Assembly: GCA_023663915.1 (NCBI GenBank)
Contig: JAMPGN010000051.1
Location: 1-20,404 of the forward strand
Length of the DNA: 20,404 nucleotides
Origin: Eubacterium sp.
GTDB lineage: Bacteria > Bacillota_A > Clostridia > Lachnospirales > Lachnospiraceae
Direction: 5' to 3'
The first letter of the stretch is position 1, and each line of letters starts with the position of its first letter. The notes under the pieces were generated by a model that did no database searches, was not told the DNA's origin, and saw only the letters and a program-made list of their open reading frames with translations. Positions 12,853 to 20,404 of the stretch are shown here, in pieces. The position numbers and the translations under genes were made by a program.

Positions 12853-14232
12853 ATGGCAGCAACAACCAAGACCCGCGAAGAACGCATGGCGACGGATTCC
12901 ATCGGTAAGCTGATGGCAAGCATGACGCTGCCGGCGATCCTCGCGCAGATCATCAATATTTTATACAGTGTCATAGACCGTATCTATATCGGGCATATGG
13001 AAGGCGTGGGCGCGAACGCGCTGACCGGAGTAGGCGTAACGTTCTGTATCACGATGTTTGTCTCGGCGTTTTCCTCCTTTATCAGCAACGGCGCGGCGCC
13101 CTTGGCGGCAATCTGGCTGGGCAAAGGTGACAGGGAGCATGCGGAGAAGATTTTGGGGAACAGCGTCAGTTTCCTGCTCGTCTGTACGGTGGCGCTGATG
13201 GCGGTTTTTTATGCGTTTCAGAGGCCGTTGTTATATATGTTTGGTGCGAGCGACGCTACCATCGGCTATGCCACGGATTATCTGTCCATCTATCTGGCAG
13301 GGACGCTTTTCGTGGAGCTGGCGTTGGGGTTAAATGCTTTTATCATCTGCCAGAGCCAGTCGAGGACGGCTATGCTGTCCGTACTGATCGGGGCGGTTGC
13401 AAATATTATCCTTGATCCTATTTTCATTTTTGGGCTTCACATGGGCGTCAAGGGCGCGGCTTGCGCGACGGTGATCTCGCAGGCGTTAAGCGCGGCGTGG
13501 GTGTTAGCCTTTCTCCTTGGGAAAAGATCGTCCTTAAAGATACGAAAAAGCTGTATGCGCATGGAAAAGGGGATTCTGGGGAGCGTCTTTTCGCTGGGGA
13601 TATCGCCTTTTATTATGAGTGCCACGGAGAGTTTTATCAGCATCGTGCTCAATCACGGCTTACAGGCTTACGGAGGTGACATGCATGTCGGTTCTCTGAC
13701 AATCATGCAGAGCGTCATGCAGCTATTTTCCGCGCCTCTCAACGGCTTTACGCAGGGGATGACGCCGATTGTCAGCTACAATTACGGCGCGAAGAATTTT
13801 GACCGTGTGAAGAAATTGTATCGCTGGATGATCGGGATGTGTTTCGGTTTTCGTTTTTTGACCACGGCGACGGCGATGGTTTTTCCGAGGTTTTACGCGG
13901 GCTTTTTTACAAACGAGGTGGAACTGGTAGCGTTGACCGGACAAGTGATGCCGATTTTCATGGCGGGTATGCTTGTATTTGGATTGCAAAACGGTATCCA
14001 GCCCACGTTTCTGGCGTTGGGACAGGCGAAGATCTCGCTTTTTATAGCAGTACTCAGGAAAATTATTTTGTTGATTCCGCTGGCGATCATACTGCCGTAT
14101 TTTATGGGCGTGATGGGAGTTTACTATGCGGAACCGGTTTCGGATATTATTTCAGCGACTACGGCATCCGTGCTTTTTTTGTGTAATATAAGGAAGATTT
14201 TGTCGGAGGAGGCACTGGAGAGGATACGGTAG
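12853..14232 (+). CDS. MATE-family efflux transporter (second copy)
   Basis: This 459-aa inner-membrane antiporter has about twelve hydrophobic segments and two MatE halves. Recognisable motifs are IGKLMASMTLPAILAQI, LYSVIDRIYIGHM, IGAVANIILDPIFIFG and, in the second half, GFTQGMTPIVSYNYGAKN. The closeness to MepA/NorM-type clostridial proteins is general and does not identify the substrate. AGAAGGA lies about ten bases before ATG 12853. It follows the HEPN gene by four bases and has no promoter of its own that I can see, so it may be read from the toxin-antitoxin promoter. No clear terminator follows it before the riboswitch promoter at 14285. Confidence 0.92.
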   Translation: MAATTKTREERMATDSIGKLMASMTLPAILAQIINILYSVIDRIYIGHMEGVGANALTGVGVTFCITMFVSAFSSFISNGAAPLAAIWLGKGDREHAEKILGNSVSFLLVCTVALMAVFYAFQRPLLYMFGASDATIGYATDYLSIYLAGTLFVELALGLNAFIICQSQSRTAMLSVLIGAVANIILDPIFIFGLHMGVKGAACATVISQALSAAWVLAFLLGKRSSLKIRKSCMRMEKGILGSVFSLGISPFIMSATESFISIVLNHGLQAYGGDMHVGSLTIMQSVMQLFSAPLNGFTQGMTPIVSYNYGAKNFDRVKKLYRWMIGMCFGFRFLTTATAMVFPRFYAGFFTNEVELVALTGQVMPIFMAGMLVFGLQNGIQPTFLALGQAKISLFIAVLRKIILLIPLAIILPYFMGVMGVYYAEPVSDIISATTASVLFLCNIRKILSEEALERIR

Positions 14233-14284
14233 GAATGATAGTATATGAACTGGATGGAGCGAAAAGGGATTGTACATAGAATGC

Positions 14285-14313
14285 TTGACATTGGGGGATT
14301 CTTATGTTAAATT
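14285..14313 (+). promoter_or_regulatory. Promoter of the riboswitch-controlled antiporter gene
   Basis: Consensus TTGACA (14285-14290), 17 bases, TAAATT (14308-14313, four of six). The predicted start near 14320 coincides with the 5' side of the riboswitch. Confidence 0.75.
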
Positions 14314-14320
14314 ATGTCAC

Positions 14321-14484
14321 AAGTTAAGAGGGAGTAGTTATCCTGTGTAAGCAACATACCCTGACGCGAGTCATGTTTGCACGCTTTCTAATTTGGACCG
14401 CATGACAGAGATAAGTTTCTGTGAATGGAAATCGTAGAAAGAACGAGACTTTTAGCATAATAAGGTGCCGAGGGTCTCTTTTTT
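14321..14484 (+). ncRNA. yybP-ykoY-type manganese riboswitch with terminator
   Basis: P1 pairs GTTAAGAG (14323-14330) with CTTTTAGC (14449-14456). Immediately inside it are the two conserved elements of the class: GGGAGTAG (14330-14337) on the 5' side and ACGAGAC (14443-14449) on the 3' side. An arm near 14348-14382 contains TGAC-GCGA-GTCA with a GNRA-type loop. A second arm is CTTTCTA (14384-14390) with TAGAAAG (14435-14441), topped by an ACAGA/TCTGT hairpin. A terminator GAGAC (14445-14449)/GTCTC (14474-14478) with Ts to 14484 uses the same 3' strand as P1. Ligand binding should therefore stabilise P1, prevent termination and switch the gene on. Members sense Mn2+ and control metal exporters. 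The class call is from motif memory, not a covariance search. Confidence 0.8.
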
Positions 14485-14620
14485 GTTGTACGGACTACAT
14501 TGAAAATGGGCGAAAAGTTGAATGAATATACGCAGAGACGGCAGACAAGTAAAAGATAAGCGGCACGAAAGACAAATAACATGATTGGCAGAAGCGCAGG
14601 CTTCGGAACGGAGGAAGATT
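14485..14620 (+). other. Leader between riboswitch terminator and antiporter start
   Basis: The stretch is purine-rich and holds no clear gene. A 20-codon ORF at 14522-14584 lacks a good ribosome binding site. GGAGGA (14610-14615) serves the antiporter. Confidence 0.4.
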
Positions 14621-15574
14621 ATGGAAGTGGTAATTCAGTTAGTGTTACTGGCGGTTGGATTCGTACTTTTGGTCAAAGGTGCGGATTGGTTCGTGGAGGG
14701 CGCAAGCAGTGTGGCGGAAAAGTTCGGTATTCCGCAGCTTGTGATTGGATTGACGATCGTTGCGATGGGGACATCGTTGCCGGAGGCGGCGGTCAGCGTG
14801 TCTGCGGCACTCAAGGGAAGCGCAGAGATCACCATCGGCAATATCGTTGGAAGTAATATTATGAACGTACTTTTGATTCTGGGAATCACATCGGTCATCA
14901 CTCCGATTGCGGTACAGAAGTCCACTGTGAAATATGAGATTCCTTTTGTGATCGCCATGTCGGCGCTGCTCATGGGAATCGGGTATTCGGACCATGTGGT
15001 CGGGCGTGCGGACGGCGTGATGCTCTGGGGCTTCATGATATGCTATCTTTTGTATCTGCTATGTATGTCCAAGAAGGGGCAGGGAATACCGGGCGAGTCA
15101 GATGATGAGGACGAGCGGGAGGAAAAGCAGATGCCTGTCTGGAAAATGCTCGTTCTGATCGTGGCAGGCGGTGTGATGATCGTGGTCGGCTCCGATGTGG
15201 CGGTAGATGCGGCGACGGCGTTAGCAAGGATATTCGGCATGAGCGAGAGACTGATTGGGCTGACGATTGTGGCGTTTGGCACGTCTTTGCCGGAACTTGT
15301 GACGAGTGCGACGGCGGCGATCAAAGGCAAGGCGGATATCGCGGTAGGGAATATTGTCGGAAGCAACATCTTCAATATTCTATTTGTGGTCGGCACTTCG
15401 GCGCTGATTACGCCGGTTGCCTATGCGGAGAATTTCTTTGTGGACAGTATTGTGTGTATCGCGACGGCGGCTCTTTTGTGGGTGTTGGTCGTGAAGAAGA
15501 AACGTTTAGGACGTGCCGGCGGAGCCTGTATGCTTGTGTGTTATGCGGCGTATTTCGTGTATCTGATGCGCTGA
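14621..15574 (+). CDS. CaCA-family cation antiporter (YrbG/CaxA-type, 317 aa)
   Basis: The product is a membrane exchanger that exports Ca2+ or a similar divalent cation against Na+ or H+. It has about ten hydrophobic segments and two inverted alpha repeats, each with the signature GTSLPE plus GNIVGSN. The first is near residues 50-90 (AMGTSLPEAAVSV, GNIVGSNIMN), the second near 215-255 (FGTSLPELVTSA, GNIVGSNIFN). A central acidic loop (SDDEDEREEK) separates the halves. ATG 14621 follows GGAGGA and is preferred to an in-frame upstream start at 14585. The upstream yybP-ykoY-type riboswitch implies induction by Mn2+, so manganese export is a reasonable alternative or additional role. It converges with DegV over a shared terminator. 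Confidence 0.92.
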   Translation: MEVVIQLVLLAVGFVLLVKGADWFVEGASSVAEKFGIPQLVIGLTIVAMGTSLPEAAVSVSAALKGSAEITIGNIVGSNIMNVLLILGITSVITPIAVQKSTVKYEIPFVIAMSALLMGIGYSDHVVGRADGVMLWGFMICYLLYLLCMSKKGQGIPGESDDEDEREEKQMPVWKMLVLIVAGGVMIVVGSDVAVDAATALARIFGMSERLIGLTIVAFGTSLPELVTSATAAIKGKADIAVGNIVGSNIFNILFVVGTSALITPVAYAENFFVDSIVCIATAALLWVLVVKKKRLGRAGGACMLVCYAAYFVYLMR

Positions 15575-15662
15575 CAGATCGAGTGAGGACTTATAAGTAT
15601 TTTGATGAAATGTGGCGTATCTCGGAAAATTTGTCGCAGATTTGGAAGAGAGCAATTATTTT

Positions 15663-15699
15663 AAAGAAAGAGTTGACTTAATTAGTCAACTCTTTCTTT
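15663..15699. terminator. Bidirectional terminator shared by antiporter and DegV genes
   Basis: A perfect 16-bp stem runs from 15663-15678 to 15684-15699 around the loop TAATT. It is T-rich on the 3' side in both directions. The DegV stop codon (15684-15682) and its last codons lie inside the hairpin. Confidence 0.88.
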
Positions 15700-16569
15700 G
15701 CCCCAAAAGAAAACAGCTACCGTACCCGGCCCGGTGTGCGCGCCGATGGTAGTGCCGATGCTATTAATAAGCACTTTGCCGTTTAAGTTCGGGAAACGCT
15801 GTTCGATCAGATCGGCTACCGCGCGGGCATCCTCATAACATGCGGATTGGGAGATATAGCATTTGCCGCGGTAGCCGCGTCCTTCTTCAATGCATTCTTC
15901 CATCTTATCCACGATTGCCTGAATTACTTTGCGTTTGGTGCGTATCTTGTATCTCGGAATCAACTGACCGAGATAGTTCACATTTAAAAGCGGGCAGATA
16001 TTTAACATTCCGCCGACAAAACCTGCTGTTTTAGAGATACGTCCGCCCTTGATGAAAAAGGTCAGATCCGAGGAGAAAAACCAGTGGTTTAATTTCAACA
16101 GGTTCACTTGCGCCCATTCGTGTACTTCGTCGATACTTTTTCCCTCATCGCGAAGGTCAGCGAGTTTATCCATGAGAAGACCATAGCCGGAGGACGCTGC
16201 AAGGGAATCTAGTACATAGATCTTTCGGTCTGGGTACTGTTCCGACAACGTGTCTCTTGCCACGATAGCGGAGTTTACCGTGCCGGAGATGCCGGACGAC
16301 AGGCCAAGGTGCAGGATATCTTTGCCCTCTTTGAGAAAAGGCTCAAAGTAGTTGATATATTCGTCTACGTTGATCTGGGAAGTTTTAGTGTCGGCGCCGT
16401 TTGTCATGGCGCTGTAAAATTTGTCAAAAGGCATGGACTTGCCGAGATCGTCTAGGTATTGTACACCGTCCAACTCATAGTGGAAACAGATGTAAGAGAT
16501 GGCGCGGCTCTGAAAGTGTTCGGCGGATAAGTCAGCCGTGGAACAGCAGCTAAGAATGTACTCGCTCAT
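15682..16569 (-). CDS. DegV-family fatty-acid-binding protein (295 aa)
   Basis: DegV (FakB-type) proteins bind a fatty acid and, with kinase FakA, present it for phosphorylation and use in phospholipid synthesis. The 295-aa length is normal. Family features are an N-terminal ILSCCSTADLS strand, NGADTKTSQINVDEY (where the TSQ triplet binds the carboxylate), LHLGLSSGISGTVNSA, VLDSLAASSGYGLL, FFIKGGRISKTAGFVGG and the C-terminal GTTIGAHTGPGTVAVFF. AGAAAGGACC precedes ATG 16569. No fakA is in the window. The C-terminal codons overlap a bidirectional terminator. Which lipid it binds cannot be told. Confidence 0.93.
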   Translation of the reverse strand: MSEYILSCCSTADLSAEHFQSRAISYICFHYELDGVQYLDDLGKSMPFDKFYSAMTNGADTKTSQINVDEYINYFEPFLKEGKDILHLGLSSGISGTVNSAIVARDTLSEQYPDRKIYVLDSLAASSGYGLLMDKLADLRDEGKSIDEVHEWAQVNLLKLNHWFFSSDLTFFIKGGRISKTAGFVGGMLNICPLLNVNYLGQLIPRYKIRTKRKVIQAIVDKMEECIEEGRGYRGKCYISQSACYEDARAVADLIEQRFPNLNGKVLINSIGTTIGAHTGPGTVAVFFWGKERVD

Positions 16570-16726
16570 AATGGTCCTTTCTGATTGCTGGAAATAATGG
16601 GTTGATAGGGTCGTGTGCAGCGCAGCTTTTCCGGAAATCGGAGACAGATATTCTGGTATATATGCCGATTGCAGCCTCTAAGAGTGTAACATTTTTGGAA
16701 GATAAGTTCAATAAATAACCTTTTCC

Positions 16727-16755
16727 TTGTGTTGTCCGAATTTATTTGATATAAT
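16727..16755 (+). promoter_or_regulatory. Promoter of the phosphofructokinase gene
   Basis: TTGTGT (16727-16732), 17 bases, TATAAT (16750-16755), giving a start near 16762 and a leader of about 60 nt. The rest of 16570-16720 shows no gene and must hold the DegV promoter on the minus strand, which I could not place. Confidence 0.7.
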
Positions 16756-16763
16756 CGTGTTGG

Positions 16764-16783
16764 TGTCCGGACAGTGCCGGACA
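16764..16783. promoter_or_regulatory. Palindrome and half-repeat at the phosphofructokinase start site
   Basis: TGTCCGGACA (16764-16773) is a perfect 10-bp palindrome. It is followed directly by GTGCCGGACA (16774-16783), giving CCGGACA twice at 10-bp spacing. It covers the first transcribed bases, a good place for a repressor. Confidence 0.5.
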
Positions 16784-16820
16784 GACAGTCAAGTAGAAAA
16801 TAGATAAAGGAGAGAAAGCA

Positions 16821-18047
16821 ATGAAAGGAAATATTGTTGTTGGTCAGTCTGGCGGCCCTACAGCCGTTATCAACTCTTCCGTGGCGGGCGTATATGCCGC
16901 GGCAAAGAAGTTAGGCGTTCAGAAGATTTATGGTATGGTTCACGGGATCGAGGGATTTTTGGAGGATAAAATGATCGATCTGGGCGAGTATCTGGATGAC
17001 GAGACCGGAATCGAGTTATTGAAGAGAACCCCCTCCGCTTTTTTGGGTTCCTGCCGTTTCAAGATGCCGAAGATCGAGGGGCATGAGGACGTATACGAGA
17101 AAGTATTTGAGATCATGGAGAAACATGATATCGAGTGCCTGTTCTATGCAGGTGGTAATGATTCCATGGATACCGTTAAGATGCTGTCCGACTATGCGGC
17201 GGCACACAACAAACCGCAGCGTTTCATGGGCGTTCCGAAGACGATCGACAACGATCTCCCTGTGACAGATCATTGTCCGGGTTATGGTTCTGCGGCGAAG
17301 TACATCGCTACTTCCATCAAAGAGATCATTCGCGACAATTCCTCTTTTGGTGCGAAGAAGCCCACCATCTGTATTGTGGAAATCATGGGACGTAACGCAG
17401 GCTGGCTGACCGCGGCGGCAGCGCTTGCTAAGGGTGATGATTGTGTCGGCTGTGACGCGATCTACCTTCCGGAGAAAGTGTTTGATATTGATCAGTTCGT
17501 AGCAGATGTCAAAGAACTGGCAGCGACCAAGTCTTCCGTAGTGATTGCCGTATCCGAGGGCGTTAAGGTTGCGGACGGCAGATACGTATGCGAGATCGGC
17601 AGGGAAGTGGCGGTAGATGCATTCGGTCACAAGCAGATGTCCGGTACGGCTGTTATGCTGGCGGACAAGATCGCGGCTGAGACAGGTCTCAAGACACGCG
17701 CGATCGAGTTCTCTACCTTACAGAGGGCGGCGACTCACTTAGCATCTCTGACGGATATCAACGAGGCGTTCCAGGTAGGATATGACGCAGTGAAGGCGGC
17801 AGAGGAAGGCAAGACAGGCATGATGATCACGCTTGACAGAAACGGTGAAGAGCCTTACCAGTGTGGCACAAGCGCATATGACATTCATGCAATCGCCAAT
17901 GTTGAGAGAAGCGTTCCCGACGAGTGGATTACGGCGGATGGCAAGGGCTTGACGGACGATTATGAGAAATATGCAAGACCGTTGATCATGGGCGAGTTGC
18001 AGCCGTTGTTTGTAAATGGGCTGCCGAGACATCTTGTGCGGAAATAG
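16821..18047 (+). CDS. 6-phosphofructokinase, PPi-type by active-site residues (408 aa)
   Basis: The enzyme phosphorylates fructose 6-phosphate to the 1,6-bisphosphate in glycolysis. N-terminal GQSGGPTAVINSS binds phosphate donor. In GGNDSMDT (111-118), D114 occupies the position of the ATP-type glycine, and K140 in PKTIDND replaces the second ATP-type glycine. Both are the marks of pyrophosphate-dependent enzymes. TIDND (141-145) holds the catalytic aspartate and MGRNAGW (189-195) is the sugar-phosphate signature. N113 in place of the usual aspartate is a variant worth noting. At 408 aa it is longer than ATP-PFK (about 320 aa) and fits PPi-type forms. AAAGGAGAG precedes ATG 16821. The C-terminus lies 34 bases before a terminator. 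Confidence 0.92.
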   Translation: MKGNIVVGQSGGPTAVINSSVAGVYAAAKKLGVQKIYGMVHGIEGFLEDKMIDLGEYLDDETGIELLKRTPSAFLGSCRFKMPKIEGHEDVYEKVFEIMEKHDIECLFYAGGNDSMDTVKMLSDYAAAHNKPQRFMGVPKTIDNDLPVTDHCPGYGSAAKYIATSIKEIIRDNSSFGAKKPTICIVEIMGRNAGWLTAAAALAKGDDCVGCDAIYLPEKVFDIDQFVADVKELAATKSSVVIAVSEGVKVADGRYVCEIGREVAVDAFGHKQMSGTAVMLADKIAAETGLKTRAIEFSTLQRAATHLASLTDINEAFQVGYDAVKAAEEGKTGMMITLDRNGEEPYQCGTSAYDIHAIANVERSVPDEWITADGKGLTDDYEKYARPLIMGELQPLFVNGLPRHLVRK

Positions 18048-18081
18048 TTCACAAAATAGATAGAATATTTGAAAATTTTCC

Positions 18082-18110
18082 AAAAGAGTGGTTTACAAAA
18101 CCACTCTTTT
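18082..18110 (+). terminator. Terminator after the phosphofructokinase gene
   Basis: AAAAGAGTGGTTT (18082-18094) pairs perfectly with AAACCACTCTTTT (18098-18110) around ACA. The T run is short and partly within the stem. The hairpin also contains the -35 of the next gene. Confidence 0.82.
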
Positions 18111-18140
18111 GTTATATGATGATTTAGGAAAACGATTTCC
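18092..18140 (+). promoter_or_regulatory. Promoter and LacI-type operator of the lacI-family gene
   Basis: TTTACA (18092-18097), 17 bases, TATGAT (18115-18120). The predicted start near 18127 coincides with GGAAAACGATTTCC (18127-18140), a 14-bp near palindrome with a central CG (12 of 14 positions symmetric). That is the usual form of a LacI-family operator and suggests self-repression. Confidence 0.65.
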
Positions 18141-18168
18141 GAAACAAATCATGCAGAATGGAAAGAGA

Positions 18169-19167
18169 ATGGTATCGATCAAAGATGTCGCAAAACATGC
18201 GGGAGTAGCGATTTCCACCGTGTCCAAGGTGTTGAATCATTACCCGAATGTCAGCGAAGAAACGAAGCGAAAAGTAAATCAGGCGGTGGCAGAACTCAAT
18301 TTTGTCCCTAATTCCGTGGCGGCGGCACTGTCGTCGAAACAGTCCGGCAGGGTGGCGCTTCTCATGAATCTAAGCGCATCCTCACAGGCGGTAGACGAGA
18401 TCAATATGCAGTATATGGTGGGAACAATCGGGCAGGCTGTGGATATGAACCTTGACGTAATCACGGTTTTTTATTCGATGATAAGGAATAAAAGCGTTGA
18501 AGAAGTGATACGGTATCTGCAATCCCAGAGCATCACGGGGCTTATTATTTTCGGCATGTCTAAGGAAGATAAAGTATTGCACAGGCTGGTTGAGAGACAG
18601 ATTTTTAAGATTGTGCTGGTCGATGCGCCGATCGTGAATGCGAATACCTCGTCCGTATGGATCGATCAGGAAAATGCGCAGTACGAGGTGGCGAAGAAAA
18701 CGGTCATGGAGAATCATTGCAAGAGCATCCTCTATCTGGCAGGCAAGAAAAACGGCTATGTGACCGAGGAAAGGCTTCGCGGCATCAAGCGTCTTTGTGA
18801 GGAGAAGAATCTGCCACTGCTTGTGAGGAACGGAGAGTTTTCTGAATTGCAGGCGAGAAACCTGACTTTTAAATATGCCAAAAAGAAAGACGTGGTCGTG
18901 TGCGCGTCGGACTTGATGGCGATTGGGGCGATGAAAGCGTTGATTGAGATGGATATTTTTCGTCCGGTATGCGGTTTTGACGGTATTTCATTGATGGGAT
19001 ACGCGGGCAAGCAGATGAACACCGTCAGACAGAATTTTAAGCAGATCGCTTCCGAGGCGGTGAAAGAACTGAAACGCCTGCTTGACGGCGGCGAGGGACG
19101 GCAGATTGTGCTGGATTATGAGTTAGTCCGAATCAAATATCTGGACATCATAGAAAACGGTCAATAA
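18169..19167 (+). CDS. LacI-family transcriptional regulator (332 aa)
   Basis: This is a sugar-responsive DNA-binding regulator. ATG 18169 gives the standard family N-terminus MVSIKDVAKHAGVAISTVSK with the helix-turn-helix at residues 4-24 and the hinge helix near 45-56 (PNSVAAALSS). The rest is a periplasmic-binding-protein-like effector domain, with VVCASDLMAIGAMKAL and a VCGFDGISLMGY motif near the C-terminus. Length is normal at 332 aa. A GTG at 18088 lies inside the terminator upstream of the promoter and is excluded; ATG 18151 has no ribosome binding site. It is followed 37 bases later by a glycogen phosphorylase gene with no terminator between, so control of glucan use, as with maltose regulators, is likely. 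The effector is unknown. Confidence 0.92.
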   Translation: MVSIKDVAKHAGVAISTVSKVLNHYPNVSEETKRKVNQAVAELNFVPNSVAAALSSKQSGRVALLMNLSASSQAVDEINMQYMVGTIGQAVDMNLDVITVFYSMIRNKSVEEVIRYLQSQSITGLIIFGMSKEDKVLHRLVERQIFKIVLVDAPIVNANTSSVWIDQENAQYEVAKKTVMENHCKSILYLAGKKNGYVTEERLRGIKRLCEEKNLPLLVRNGEFSELQARNLTFKYAKKKDVVVCASDLMAIGAMKALIEMDIFRPVCGFDGISLMGYAGKQMNTVRQNFKQIASEAVKELKRLLDGGEGRQIVLDYELVRIKYLDIIENGQ

Positions 19168-19204
19168 TTATATAGAATATCATAGAAACGAGGAGGAATA
19201 ATTT

Positions 19205-20404
19205 ATGGCACAGGCAAGCAACCTGAAAAGAGACGTATTGGTACTGAATTTGGAAAAAGAGCTGGAGGAGCAGACACAGAGCGGTTACGGCAAGAATGTG
19301 GCGGAATGCAGCAACGAAGAACTCTATTACAGCCTGTTACAGTTGTCCAAGAAACTGATGGCAGTTTCCGAGCCGATCGAAGGCGAAAAGAAAGTTTACT
19401 ACATTTCCGCCGAATTTTTGATTGGTAAATTGTTATCCAACAATCTGATCAATCTGGGGATCTATGACAAGCTGAATGAGATACTTGCCAAGAATGGTAA
19501 AAAACTTGGCGAGATTGAGGAAGTCGAGCCGGAACCTTCGCTCGGCAACGGCGGTTTAGGTCGTCTGGCAGCATGTTTCCTTGATTCCATCGCCACACTG
19601 GGGCTTCCCGGCGAAGGGATCGGGTTGAATTATCATTTCGGTCTTTTCAAACAGGTGTTCAAGGACAGATTGCAGACAGCGGAGAAAAATGACTGGATCG
19701 AGGAACAGTCATGGCTGACGAAGACGGACACTTCTTTTGAGGTTGCTTTTGGAGATCGGAAAGTGACTTCCAGACTTTATGATATTGACGTGGTAGGATA
19801 TGACAATGGTGTCAATAAATTGAGACTGTTCGATATTGAGACGTTGGATGAGAGCATTGTCGAGAAAGGCATTGATTTTGATAAGGAAGATATCGAGAAG
19901 AATCTGACATTGTTCCTGTATCCCGACGATTCCGACGAGGCGGGCAACCTTCTGCGTATCTACCAGCAGTATTTTATGGTAAGCAATGCGGCACAGCTTA
20001 TTTTAAAAGAGATGAAGGAAAAGAAATACGACCTGCGCAAGATGTATGAACACGCAGTCATCCAGATCAACGATACACATCCGACGATGGTGATTCCCGA
20101 ATTGATCCGAATCCTTGTGGATGAAAAGGCGTTTACCATGGATGAGGCGATCGACGTTGTGAGCAGGACATGCGCTTATACGAACCATACGATCCTCGCG
20201 GAGGCATTGGAAAAATGGCCTTTGAAATATTTAGAGGAAGTCGTTCCCCAGTTGGTGCCAATCATCAAAGAGTTGGATAAAAGGGTGGCGGCTAAGTACA
20301 AGAACAAGAAAGTCCAGATCATCGATAAGGATAAAAAAGTGCATATGGCGCACATCGATATCCATTATGGTTTCTCCGTAAACGGCGTGGCGGCGATCCA
20401 TACG
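19205..20404 (+). CDS. Glycogen/maltodextrin phosphorylase, N-terminal 400 residues (cut by window end)
   Basis: The GT35 enzyme releases glucose 1-phosphate from alpha-1,4-glucan ends. ATG 19205 has AGGAGG (19191-19196) eight bases upstream, and the frame stays open to the window edge. Family blocks are present in order: [36 protein letters not shown] (about 116-135), [24 protein letters not shown] (about 310) and [15 protein letters not shown]. The pyridoxal-phosphate lysine lies in the missing C-terminal half. The full gene should be about 750-820 codons. It is co-transcribed with the LacI-family regulator. glgP and malP cannot be separated on this half. Confidence 0.95.
   Translation, partial: MAQASNLKRDVLVLNLEKELEEQTQSGYGKNVAECSNEELYYSLLQLSKKLMAVSEPIEGEKKVYYISAEFLIGKLLSNNLINLGIYDKLNEILAKNGKKLGEIEEVEPEPSLGNGGLGRLAACFLDSIATLGLPGEGIGLNYHFGLFKQVFKDRLQTAEKNDWIEEQSWLTKTDTSFEVAFGDRKVTSRLYDIDVVGYDNGVNKLRLFDIETLDESIVEKGIDFDKEDIEKNLTLFLYPDDSDEAGNLLRIYQQYFMVSNAAQLILKEMKEKKYDLRKMYEHAVIQINDTHPTMVIPELIRILVDEKAFTMDEAIDVVSRTCAYTNHTILAEALEKWPLKYLEEVVPQLVPIIKELDKRVAAKYKNKKVQIIDKDKKVHMAHIDIHYGFSVNGVAAIHT

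Noticed and set aside
14522..14584. 20-codon basic ORF between riboswitch and antiporter
   Set aside because: No convincing ribosome binding site and no sign that it controls the next gene.
15454..15681. Plus-strand 75-aa ORF running from the antiporter gene into the terminator
   Set aside because: It is out of frame with the antiporter, has no start signal and ends inside the hairpin.
17016..17630. Minus-strand 204-aa ORF opposite phosphofructokinase
   Set aside because: Antisense shadow of a well-conserved enzyme with no recognisable domain.
18088..18168. Extended N-terminus of the LacI-family protein from GTG 18088
   Set aside because: That start lies in the terminator stem upstream of the promoter, and ATG 18169 gives the standard family N-terminus.

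Overview
The window looks like a chromosome segment of a low-to-mid G+C Firmicute, most probably a Lachnospiraceae-type Clostridium relative. The signs are strong AGGAGG ribosome binding sites, tRNAs without an encoded CCA, DegV, MATE and coiled-coil proteins typical of that group, and a PPi-type phosphofructokinase. Genus is not resolved.

Layout. (1) 1-3911 is the right end of a prophage: the tail of a cut-off gene, a tail-accessory protein, a small membrane protein, a holin, a 52-aa ORF and a two-enzyme endolysin. It ends in the 3' half of a tRNA-Lys(TTT) gene, which I read as an attachment-site remnant. (2) 4128-6230 holds a MATE transporter and a coiled-coil protein built on 11-residue repeats. 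(3) 6323-7184 holds tRNA-Leu(TAG), a 54-bp duplication of its 3' end and flank, and a RelE/ParE-type toxin-antitoxin pair. (4) 7187-11976 is a two-component system (response regulator then histidine kinase, minus strand) divergent from a large lipoprotein fusing a propeller-like region to a solute-binding domain. The shared control region carries two opposed sets of 11-bp-phased repeats placed identically relative to two -10 elements. (5) 12103-14232 is a HEPN/MNT toxin-antitoxin operon running into a second MATE gene. (6) 14285-15574 is a yybP-ykoY-type (Mn2+) riboswitch with overlapping terminator ahead of a CaCA-family cation antiporter. (7) 15682-16569 is a DegV protein, convergent with the antiporter across a shared terminator. 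(8) 16727-20404 is carbohydrate metabolism: PPi-type phosphofructokinase, a LacI-family regulator with a probable operator at its own start site, and the first 400 codons of a glycogen/maltodextrin phosphorylase.

How the genes relate. The prophage block is a lysis cassette. The two-component system probably controls both itself and the divergent lipoprotein, which has no ABC permease genes nearby and may be a sensor partner. The riboswitch predicts that the CaCA protein exports Mn2+ or Ca2+. The LacI regulator probably controls itself and the downstream phosphorylase. Most of the window is ordinary accessory and core chromosome. The best candidates for something not described before are the two-component/lipoprotein control region and the repeat structures around the tRNA sequences. 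No wholly new multi-gene system was evident.
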